Below, piece after piece: positions 8,374-13,271 of a stretch of 13,271 nucleotides of DNA. A model generated the notes under the pieces. That model had not been told where the DNA came from, ran no database searches, and worked only from the letters and a program-made list of their open reading frames with translations. The stretch's first letter is position 1. Every line of letters begins with the position of its first letter. Both the position numbers and the translations under genes were made by a program. Source of the DNA: JAYRWN01 sp041917975 (lineage in GTDB: Bacteria > Bacteroidota > Bacteroidia > Chitinophagales > Saprospiraceae); the NCBI GenBank assembly GCA_041917975.1, contig JAYRWN010000354.1:1-13271 (forward strand), in the 5' to 3' direction.

Positions 8374-8556
8374 GGTCGTCGATTTCAGGATTGGTCAATA
8401 CATATTGTACGACAAATGGTTAAACATTACCATTATCGCTTATGTAAACAACCCATAAATCGTGCCAAAAATTATTAAAAGTTGTAATATGTTCCTCTGG
8501 AATGACTTAGGCTTTTAGAGTCCTGGAGCCCTAATAATCACGCTAATTTGATGGAT
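8374..8556. other. Intergenic region upstream of the giant T9SS protein gene
   Basis: This is the longest gene-free stretch (183 nt), lying between two - strand genes. It should hold the promoter of the giant gene. On the - strand a TTG is followed 19 nt later by TAATGTTT, which has the right spacing but matches the -7 consensus poorly, so I do not call it. A bulged dyad at 8507-8534 lacks a U-tract. No RNA gene or small ORF is supported. Confidence 0.5.
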
Positions 8557-9114
8557 TTAGGCTTTGGATTGCCAGATGTTTTCGACAGTGTCCAATTGAT
8601 TTCCCACCATACGGCTTAGGACGAATAAATAGTCAGAAAGACGATTAAGAAATTCTATAAAGTAGGTCATGTGCTCTAAAGGTTCGTTTATGGCCACTAC
8701 CCTTCTTTCAGCCCTGCGACAAACGGTACGGGCAATATGGATTTGGGCCATGATCGGATGCCCCCCCGGCAAAATAAAGTTCTTCAGCACTGGCAATTTT
8801 TCCTCCATAGCATCAATGGCTTCTTCCAACCCGGATAACAAAGTTGGATTGATTTTGGGAAGCCCTAATTGTTTGCCTTTTTCGGCGGCCAGCCAGGACC
8901 CAATAACAAATAATTCCTCCTGAATGAGTCGCAATAAAGGCATGAATTGAGGCGTTGACGAATCCATCTCAGCATGCAATAACCCTAACCATGAATTTAA
9001 TTCATCAATGGTGCCGTAAGCTTCAATGCGCTCATGGTACTTTGGCACCCTTTTCCCGCCAAATAAGCTGGTGGTACCATCATCTCCAGTCTTGGTATAT
9101 ATTTTTAAAGCCAT
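8557..9114 (-). CDS. PduO-type cob(I)alamin adenosyltransferase
   Basis: Transfers the 5'-deoxyadenosyl group of ATP to cob(I)alamin or corrinoid, making adenosylcobalamin for enzymes such as methylmalonyl-CoA mutase or B12-dependent ribonucleotide reductase. At 185 residues it is a standard single-domain PduO/MMAB-type protein. The N-terminal ATP-binding segment YTKTGDDGTTSLFGGKRVPK spans residues 6-25, followed by RIEAYGTIDELNSWLG (29-44). The C-terminal active-site motifs are RRAER (133-137) and NRLSDYLF (157-164), preceded by ILPGG. It is the last gene of a tight - strand set, 6 nt after the ABC ATPase stop codon, so it is probably co-transcribed with that gene and gatC. No cobalamin riboswitch was recognised upstream of the set, so B12-dependent control is not evident. 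The family is sometimes named pduO, yvqK or cobO-like; there is no pdu operon here. Confidence 0.95.
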   Translation of the reverse strand: MALKIYTKTGDDGTTSLFGGKRVPKYHERIEAYGTIDELNSWLGLLHAEMDSSTPQFMPLLRLIQEELFVIGSWLAAEKGKQLGLPKINPTLLSGLEEAIDAMEEKLPVLKNFILPGGHPIMAQIHIARTVCRRAERRVVAINEPLEHMTYFIEFLNRLSDYLFVLSRMVGNQLDTVENIWQSKA

Positions 9115-9120
9115 ACTATT

Positions 9121-9831
9121 TTATCGGCCAGATGAAACTGCCGATTGTTTTTTGGGCAAATCACTTTCTATCATTCCATCGCGCATCTTAATGATCCGAT
9201 GAGCGTACTCAGCAATATCGGGCTCATGCGTAACCACTATGATTGTGTTGCCTAGTCGTTGAAGTGTGTTGAAGATATCCATGATTTCCAGAGAAGTTTT
9301 GGTATCCAGGTTACCTGTGGGTTCATCAGCCAGAATGATGGTAGGATGATTGACCAGAGCCCGGGCAATGGCGACCCGCTGACGTTGCCCACCCGATAAT
9401 TCATTAGGTTTATGATACATCCGGTCATCCAGTCCAACCGAGGTGAGGACTTCTTTAGCTCTATTAATGCGCTCGGTTTTGTTAAATCCGGCATAAACCA
9501 AAGGAAGAGCTACATTTTCCAACGCGGTTAGTCGAGGTAATAAGTTAAAAGTTTGAAAAACAAATCCAATCTCTCTATTCCGAACTGCAGCCAAATCGCG
9601 ATCTTTCATTTCGCTGACATTCTGCCCGTTCAGTTCATAGGTTCCACTTGTTGGCGAGTCCAAACACCCAAGAAGGTTCATAAGAGTGGACTTTCCTGAA
9701 CCTGATGGCCCCATCAAGGCTACATATTCATTTTTATAAATATCCAGTGAGACAGATTTTAAAGCATGGACTTTTTCTTCACCCATGATATAAGTCTTTT
9801 TCAAATCGCGGACAGAAATAATTTTTTGCAT
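9121..9831 (-). CDS. ABC transporter ATP-binding protein, LolD/MacB type
   Basis: A 236-residue cytoplasmic nucleotide-binding subunit that would power a membrane permease. All ABC motifs are present: Walker A GPSGSGKST (41-49), Q-loop FQTFNLLP (Gln93), signature LSGGQRQRVAIARA (145-158), Walker B ILADEPTGNLD with catalytic Glu170, and the H-loop His202. The pattern "LMNLLGCLD.PTSG" after Walker A and the ADEPTGNLD signature place it in the LolD/MacB/FtsE-like clade. Members of this clade pair with FtsX/MacB-type permeases in lipoprotein sorting, efflux or mechanotransmission rather than bulk import. No permease gene is nearby, so the partner must be encoded elsewhere. The start codon follows the gatC stop codon directly (0 nt gap). 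Transport substrate cannot be assigned. Confidence 0.93.
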   Translation of the reverse strand: MQKIISVRDLKKTYIMGEEKVHALKSVSLDIYKNEYVALMGPSGSGKSTLMNLLGCLDSPTSGTYELNGQNVSEMKDRDLAAVRNREIGFVFQTFNLLPRLTALENVALPLVYAGFNKTERINRAKEVLTSVGLDDRMYHKPNELSGGQRQRVAIARALVNHPTIILADEPTGNLDTKTSLEIMDIFNTLQRLGNTIIVVTHEPDIAEYAHRIIKMRDGMIESDLPKKQSAVSSGR

Positions 9832-10119
9832 TTAGTGAATCATTTTTGGTACAATAAAAAAATCACCTTCTGCGGCTGGAGCGTTGGCCAAGGTTACCTC
9901 CAAATTCTGGTGTTCGAGAACCTGATCCTCTCGACCCTGATCTTTGCCGGTAACAAAATGTGTAAACGGTTCTACACCTGTTGCTTCTAAACCGCTAAGC
10001 GTGCCAAACATATCAAAGATCTTCTCCAAGTCCTTCTTTACCTCCTGTCGTTCTTGATCAGATAATTGCAGTTGGGCTAATTTTTCTAACTTTAAAATTA
10101 AAGCATCATCGATTTCCAT
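9832..10119 (-). CDS. gatC: Asp-tRNA(Asn)/Glu-tRNA(Gln) amidotransferase subunit C
   Basis: Small subunit of the GatCAB amidotransferase, which converts mischarged Glu-tRNA(Gln) and/or Asp-tRNA(Asn) to Gln-tRNA(Gln)/Asn-tRNA(Asn). GatC wraps around and stabilises the GatA-GatB interface. The 95-residue length is typical. The N-terminal helical part (residues 4-38, with LEKLAQLQLSDQE and LEKIFDMFGTL) and the extended C-terminal part with VEPFTHFV (49-56) and the GREDQV variant of the usual LREDxV motif (62-67) fit the family. gatA and gatB are not in this window; dispersed gat genes are normal in Bacteroidota. It is the first gene of the set gatC, ABC ATPase, adenosyltransferase. An A-rich leader and a perfect -7-like element lie upstream. 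Confidence 0.93.
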   Translation of the reverse strand: MEIDDALILKLEKLAQLQLSDQERQEVKKDLEKIFDMFGTLSGLEATGVEPFTHFVTGKDQGREDQVLEHQNLEVTLANAPAAEGDFFIVPKMIH

Positions 10120-10156
10120 TTGATTTTTTTGGATGAGTACAACACTTCTATCGACT

Positions 10157-10164
10157 CAAAAATA
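10157..10164 (-). promoter_or_regulatory. Putative -7 promoter element for gatC operon
   Basis: Read on the - strand, TATTTTTG matches TAnnTTTG at all defined positions. It ends 37 nt before the gatC start and would drive gatC, the ABC ATPase and the adenosyltransferase. No clear -33 TTG is visible. The place where a -33 box would sit overlaps the opposing -7 element at 10176-10183. Confidence 0.4.
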
Positions 10165-10175
10165 GGAATATTGTC

Positions 10176-10183
10176 TATTTTCG
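10176..10183 (+). promoter_or_regulatory. Possible -7 promoter element for the deoxynucleoside kinase gene
   Basis: TATTTTCG has one mismatch to TAnnTTTG and ends 21 nt before the kinase ATG, the same spacing as the lpdA element. It lies 11 nt from the opposing gatC element, so the two promoters would compete for the same DNA. Confidence 0.3.
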
Positions 10184-10204
10184 CATTATTTATAACAACT
10201 TCTA

Positions 10205-10840
10205 ATGCCTGAAAGGATAAAACATATTGCTATAGCCGGTAATATTGGGGCCGGTAAAACAACCCTTTCTACTCAGTTATCTAAACACTATGGCTGGAAT
10301 GTTCTCTATGAGGATACTGCCAACAATCCATACTTATTTGATTTTTATCATGACATGAACCGTTGGTCATTTAATTTACAAATCTATTTCTTAAACAACC
10401 GATTTCAGCAGGTACTGGCCATTAGAAAAGGCGATGATCCGGTCATTCAGGACAGGACGATCTATGAAGACGCTTTTATTTTCGCTCCTAATCTGCATGA
10501 AATGGGATTGATGACCATGCGGGACTTTAACAACTATTTTGATCTTTTTAAAACCATGTCATTGCACATCCAACCACCGGACTTAATGATCTACTTGCGC
10601 TCGAATATTGCTACGCTCGTGTCCCATATTCAGGATAGAGGTCGTGAATATGAAGGTAACATGAGTCTGGATTACCTAAAAAGATTGAACGAGAAATATG
10701 AAAAATGGATTGACGGCTATAAGGAGGGCAATTTATTGATCGTCCCTATTGATAACTTGGATTTTGTAAATCGGCCTGAAGACCTCGGGGAAATAATAAA
10801 TATGGTTGACAGCCAACTACATGGCCTCTTTCAATCTTGA
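10205..10840 (+). CDS. Deoxynucleoside kinase (dCK/dGK family)
   Basis: Phosphorylates a deoxyribonucleoside to its 5'-monophosphate for salvage of DNA precursors; cytoplasmic. The 211 residues contain the P-loop GNIGAGKTT (12-20) with Lys18, the putative catalytic base Glu36 in YEDTANNPYL, an aromatic substrate-pocket helix (RWSFNLQIYFLNNRF, 53-67), the DRTIYED motif (83-89) that replaces the DRS motif of thymidylate kinases, and an Arg-rich LID in DRGREYEG. This arrangement is that of the dNK/dCK/dGK family seen in Bacteroidota and lactobacilli. Substrate preference (dA/dG versus dC) cannot be decided by eye. The gene is divergent from gatC across 85 nt and convergent with a small membrane protein gene, with only 11 nt between stop codons. 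Confidence 0.92.
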   Translation: MPERIKHIAIAGNIGAGKTTLSTQLSKHYGWNVLYEDTANNPYLFDFYHDMNRWSFNLQIYFLNNRFQQVLAIRKGDDPVIQDRTIYEDAFIFAPNLHEMGLMTMRDFNNYFDLFKTMSLHIQPPDLMIYLRSNIATLVSHIQDRGREYEGNMSLDYLKRLNEKYEKWIDGYKEGNLLIVPIDNLDFVNRPEDLGEIINMVDSQLHGLFQS

Positions 10841-10851
10841 TTAGAGGGAAT

Positions 10852-11061
10852 TTACGCTCTGGATTTTTTCACTGCCGTTATCACTTTGGGAGATTCCAAT
10901 TTTCCAGCTGATTCAATACGAACATTTTGGGTGGTTTTGTTTTCAAATACCCCACCGAAATACAAAAAACCAGCGATAAGTAATCCATTAATGATCAGTG
11001 CATAAACCATGGCTTTTGTTCTTATTTGATCTTCGCTTTTTTCCAAACTCCAGTAGTCCAT
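10852..11061 (-). CDS. Small single-pass membrane protein of unknown function
   Basis: I chose the ATG at 11061, giving 69 residues, although the frame extends to another ATG at 11106 (84 residues). The extra 15 residues look unlike coding sequence, and a -7-like element (11081-11088) lies just upstream of the shorter start. From the short start there is an acidic N-terminus (SLEKSEDQ), a positive Arg-Thr-Lys, one transmembrane segment at about residues 17-39 (AMVYALIINGLLIAGFLYFGGVF), and a polar, lysine-rich tail. By the positive-inside rule the N-terminus would be cytoplasmic and the tail periplasmic. The layout recalls the N-terminal anchor of TonB-type proteins, but no TonB C-terminal domain follows. 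I do not recognise a family. Its tail abuts the kinase gene convergently. Confidence 0.55.
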   Translation of the reverse strand: MDYWSLEKSEDQIRTKAMVYALIINGLLIAGFLYFGGVFENKTTQNVRIESAGKLESPKVITAVKKSRA

Positions 11062-11080
11062 AATTGTTATATTTTCACTG

Positions 11081-11088
11081 AAAACGTA
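11081..11088 (-). promoter_or_regulatory. Possible -7 element for the small membrane protein gene
   Basis: Read on the - strand, TACGTTTT has one mismatch (last base) to TAnnTTTG. It ends 19 nt before the ATG at 11061, close to the spacing of the other elements in the window. It would lie inside the coding region if the longer start at 11106 were used. Confidence 0.25.
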
Positions 11089-11101
11089 TAAATCATATTT
11101 T

Positions 11102-11117
11102 ATCATCTTATGATGAT
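11102..11117. promoter_or_regulatory. Small dyad between divergent genes, operator-like
   Basis: A perfect 6-bp inverted repeat with a 4-nt spacer (ATCATC, TTAT, GATGAT) lies between the small membrane protein gene (-) and yggS (+), 31 nt before the yggS ATG. It could be a protein-binding site, but a dyad of this size in A/T-rich DNA may be chance. Confidence 0.2.
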
Positions 11118-11147
11118 GTTAAAATACATATTACACTATTATCAAAT

Positions 11148-11810
11148 ATGATGCCAATTTTAAATCAACTACTTAAAGAATTAAACCCGTTTGGAGCCAC
11201 TTTAGTCGCCGTATCCAAAACCAAAAGTGTAGAAGCTATCAGAGCCGTTTACAATGAGGGTCAAAAGGACTTTGGTGAAAACCGCGTGCAGGAACTTCTT
11301 GAAAAAATACCCCAACTTCCTGCAGACATTCGCTGGCATTTGATCGGCCATCTACAGACTAATAAAGTTAAATACCTTGATCCATCTGTTGCCCTCATTC
11401 ACTCTGTGGACTCGGTAAAACTCATGGAAACTTTACAGGAACATGGCAAAAAGATAGATTGGAAGGTCCCTATTTTACTCCAGCTAAAAATAGCCCAGGA
11501 GGATACTAAATCCGGATTTGAAAGGGATGATCTTCTTAATTTCTTGTCATCCCGAGATATAAAGACATTCAGCCATCTGGAAATAAAGGGTGTAATGGGC
11601 ATTGGTACCTTGGATGCTGAACCTGAATTCACCAGAATTGAATTCAAAAGACTTAAAGATTTTTTTGTCCAAATTAGATCAGCATATTTCCAGAATGACC
11701 CCGCGTTTAAAGAGGTGTCTATGGGGATGTCCCATGATTACAGGATAGCTTTAGAGGAAGGTGCGACTATGGTACGCATTGGTAGCTTAGTATTTGGTGA
11801 ACGGGTTTAG
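11148..11810 (+). CDS. yggS: YggS/PLPBP family pyridoxal phosphate homeostasis protein
   Basis: A fold-type III PLP-binding protein without known catalysis that buffers PLP and affects amino-acid and B6 homeostasis; cytoplasmic. The 220 residues match the family length. Lys24 in LVAVSKTK is the PLP Schiff-base lysine. FGENRVQE (42-49), WHLIGHLQTNK (63-73), and the phosphate-binding C-terminal block SMGMSHDY...GATMVRIGSLVFGER (191-219) are all present. The N-terminus begins MMP from two tandem ATG codons, so the start is ambiguous by one residue. It is divergent from the small membrane protein gene. Its stop codon TAG overlaps the TAA of the convergent FG-GAP gene. No proC or other usual yggS neighbour is seen. 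Confidence 0.95.
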   Translation: MMPILNQLLKELNPFGATLVAVSKTKSVEAIRAVYNEGQKDFGENRVQELLEKIPQLPADIRWHLIGHLQTNKVKYLDPSVALIHSVDSVKLMETLQEHGKKIDWKVPILLQLKIAQEDTKSGFERDDLLNFLSSRDIKTFSHLEIKGVMGIGTLDAEPEFTRIEFKRLKDFFVQIRSAYFQNDPAFKEVSMGMSHDYRIALEEGATMVRIGSLVFGERV

Positions 11811-13271
11811 TGGCTTTTAAAGACTTTAAATACTTTCGTTTTGCCGCGGACACAATATTGCATAAGATAAAGTCCTGTTGGCCAGGATGAAGTATTGATA
11901 CTGGCATGGACGTAAAATTTATCCAAAGCTGATACCCGTACTCCCTGAACATTGTATATTGTTAGGTGTCCCTGTTCCATATCATGCGTGTTGAAGTGAA
12001 GAATATGGCTCACCGGATTTGGATAATAAGCTAAATCAATGTCCTTCTCAGGATACACTGAAGTAGATTCTGAAACAGGTAAAGTAGTGTGATAGAAATT
12101 TAACCCTCCCCGGCGGTTACCCACCACCATCTCCAAGAAATCATCACCATCCAAATCAGCAAAATCGATAAATGTGTTTGATCCATTTTTTTTAGTTTGT
12201 AACAAACTATGGTTTGCAAGCCATTGTTTTCCTACTTGTTCATAGATATATGTTCTGCCGTGGACGGAACCACTCACCAAGTGTTTTTTATCTTTCCCCT
12301 CGAGAACGGACGGGGTGGAATATCCGGTGACGAAACCCGGTAGCCGGGTGTCGATACCAGCAAAATGTTCCTCGTCAGGGAGGAGATTAAACTTAGGTTG
12401 GCCGGGAAGTCCGTTATTTTGGAAATAATTAATATTGCCGTTGCGTTCTCCAACGAATAAATCAGGCAACCGATCTAAATTGACATCTACCATGGCCGGC
12501 ATTGCGTTCGCACCGACATCAATACCTAAAAATTGAAATACCGGCTCGGCAAATACCACTTGCTTACCTGGACCGGCTAAATTTTCAAAATAGACCAGAG
12601 TACCAAAAAAATCCCCGCATAATAAATCAATATCCCCATCAGCATCAAAATCAACTGCGGAAGGACTAAGCATAGCCGTTTCATTTTTGAACCGGTTAAT
12701 GTTCAGATAATTGTTATTAACGACCTCAAAGATAGGCTCAACAAGACTCCCTCGGTTAAGGATTAGAATGAAACGGGGATCGCCAGTAATCTCATTGGGA
12801 AAATACCCTTTGGTACCGACGATCAAATCCATAAGACCATCCGCATTATAATCCAAAAACGCAGGACAGGCTTCTGAGCCCCCATCAAAAATAAATTCGG
12901 TAAGAAATTGTTTTGATTGGAGTTGAAACACCGGTTTGGTTATAGAACCAATATTTTTATAAAACCAGGTGACATTAATATTTTCGGAGTTAAAAATATC
13001 TCCCGGGGACACTAACAGGTCTGGTATTCCATCATAATCAAAATCCCCCTTAAAGGGAAATGGGTAAATTGTAAGCCCCACCGGCGTGGATTCGGCAGGA
13101 AACCCCTGGATTTGGCTGGTAACATAAGCTTTGGTTTTAGTGCCTCCATTGATGAGGGCAGTAAGATTCACGCTGCCAACATCACCAACAATAAGGTCCT
13201 TATCCGCGTCATTATCCAGGTCCAGGGCTAACAATGATGACCCGGCATGGCGAATGACTAACGGGGCTAAC
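11807..13271 (-). CDS. FG-GAP/VCBS repeat protein with T9SS type A sorting domain (N-terminus outside window)
   Basis: A predicted extracellular beta-propeller-like protein, C-terminal portion. The - strand frame stays open to the window edge, and the first possible start inside (TTG at 13234) falls in the middle of a repeat, so the gene begins beyond 13271. The visible part has about six FG-GAP/VCBS units, each with an Asp-rich calcium-binding-type loop followed by a hydrophobic strand. Examples are DLDNDADKDLIVGD, DFDYDGIPDLLVS, DYNADGLMDLIVG, DFDADGDIDLLCGD, with degenerate versions DVNLDRLPDLFVG and DLDGDDFLEMVVG. The last 80 residues or so, from the region before YYPNPVSHILHF to KVFKSH, are a type A T9SS C-terminal sorting domain, so the protein should be secreted through the outer membrane. 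Function is unknown; such proteins are often presumed carbohydrate- or surface-binding. The stop codon overlaps that of yggS. Confidence 0.9.
   Translation of the reverse strand, partial: LAPLVIRHAGSSLLALDLDNDADKDLIVGDVGSVNLTALINGGTKTKAYVTSQIQGFPAESTPVGLTIYPFPFKGDFDYDGIPDLLVSPGDIFNSENINVTWFYKNIGSITKPVFQLQSKQFLTEFIFDGGSEACPAFLDYNADGLMDLIVGTKGYFPNEITGDPRFILILNRGSLVEPIFEVVNNNYLNINRFKNETAMLSPSAVDFDADGDIDLLCGDFFGTLVYFENLAGPGKQVVFAEPVFQFLGIDVGANAMPAMVDVNLDRLPDLFVGERNGNINYFQNNGLPGQPKFNLLPDEEHFAGIDTRLPGFVTGYSTPSVLEGKDKKHLVSGSVHGRTYIYEQVGKQWLANHSLLQTKKNGSNTFIDFADLDGDDFLEMVVGNRRGGLNFYHTTLPVSESTSVYPEKDIDLAYYPNPVSHILHFNTHDMEQGHLTIYNVQGVRVSALDKFYVHASINTSSWPTGLYLMQYCVRGKTKVFKVFKSH

Noticed and set aside
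8507..8534. Bulged dyad (TTAGGCT ... AGCCCTAA) downstream of the adenosyltransferase gene, considered as a terminator
   Set aside because: The stem is only 7 bp with a bulge and a 13-nt loop, and no U-tract follows on the - strand.
8507..8565. 9-bp direct repeat TTAGGCTTT at 8507-8515 and 8557-8565
   Set aside because: Short, only two copies, the second overlaps the gene's 3' end; likely chance.
10120..10204. Cobalamin riboswitch upstream of the set containing the adenosyltransferase
   Set aside because: The spacer is only 85 nt, far shorter than a B12 riboswitch, and shows no B12-box-like sequence.
11062..11106. N-terminal 15-residue extension of the small membrane protein (start at 11106)
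   Set aside because: The extension looks non-coding, lies over a -7-like element and a dyad, and adds no recognisable feature; kept as an alternative only.
1..13271. A defence, secretion-apparatus, mobile or biosynthetic gene cluster
   Set aside because: No nuclease, toxin, transposase, integrase, T9SS core component or biosynthetic enzyme set was recognised; only T9SS cargo proteins are present.

Overview
The window looks like a chromosomal segment of a Bacteroidota bacterium, most likely the Saprospiraceae/Saprospiria side. The grounds are two proteins ending in T9SS type A C-terminal sorting domains ("PNPF"/"YPNP" plus a beta-rich tail), a giant cysteine-rich HYR/Ig-like surface protein of a style common in that group, a WG-repeat protein, A/T-rich leaders without clear Shine-Dalgarno sequences, and -7 promoter elements matching the Bacteroidota TAnnTTTG consensus. 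This assignment is inference; there is no rRNA or other marker gene here. No tRNA, rRNA, CRISPR array, insertion sequence or phage gene was seen, and no gene-free stretch exceeds about 185 bases.

Layout. Left block, + strand (1-3883): the 3' part of a WG-repeat protein, dihydrolipoyl dehydrogenase (lpdA), an exported M20-family amidohydrolase, and a small DUF2007-like protein with a C-terminal membrane anchor that overlaps the amidohydrolase by 38 nt. The block closes with a hairpin (3886-3913) in the 59-nt gap to a convergent gene. Next, on the - strand (3943-8373), is a 1476-residue secreted HYR/Ig-like protein with an N-terminal signal peptide, a non-Ig-looking central insert and a T9SS sorting tail. 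Upstream of it on the same strand is a tight gene set transcribed gatC -> ABC ATPase -> PduO-type cobalamin adenosyltransferase (10119 to 8557), with gaps of 0 and 6 nt. Divergent from gatC is a deoxynucleoside kinase (+, 10205-10840). A small single-pass membrane protein (-) and yggS (+) follow, divergent from each other. yggS shares its stop region with a convergent FG-GAP/VCBS-repeat protein that also carries a T9SS tail and runs off the right edge.

Functional reading. Most genes are housekeeping: the E3 subunit of 2-oxoacid dehydrogenases, transamidosome subunit C, nucleoside salvage, cofactor B12 activation and PLP homeostasis. They are interleaved with two large T9SS cargo proteins that would be exposed on or released from the cell surface. 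I found no convincing defence, mobile or biosynthetic system. The most unusual objects are the architecture of the giant T9SS protein, the orphan ABC ATPase between gatC and the adenosyltransferase, and the face-to-face divergent promoters between gatC and the kinase.
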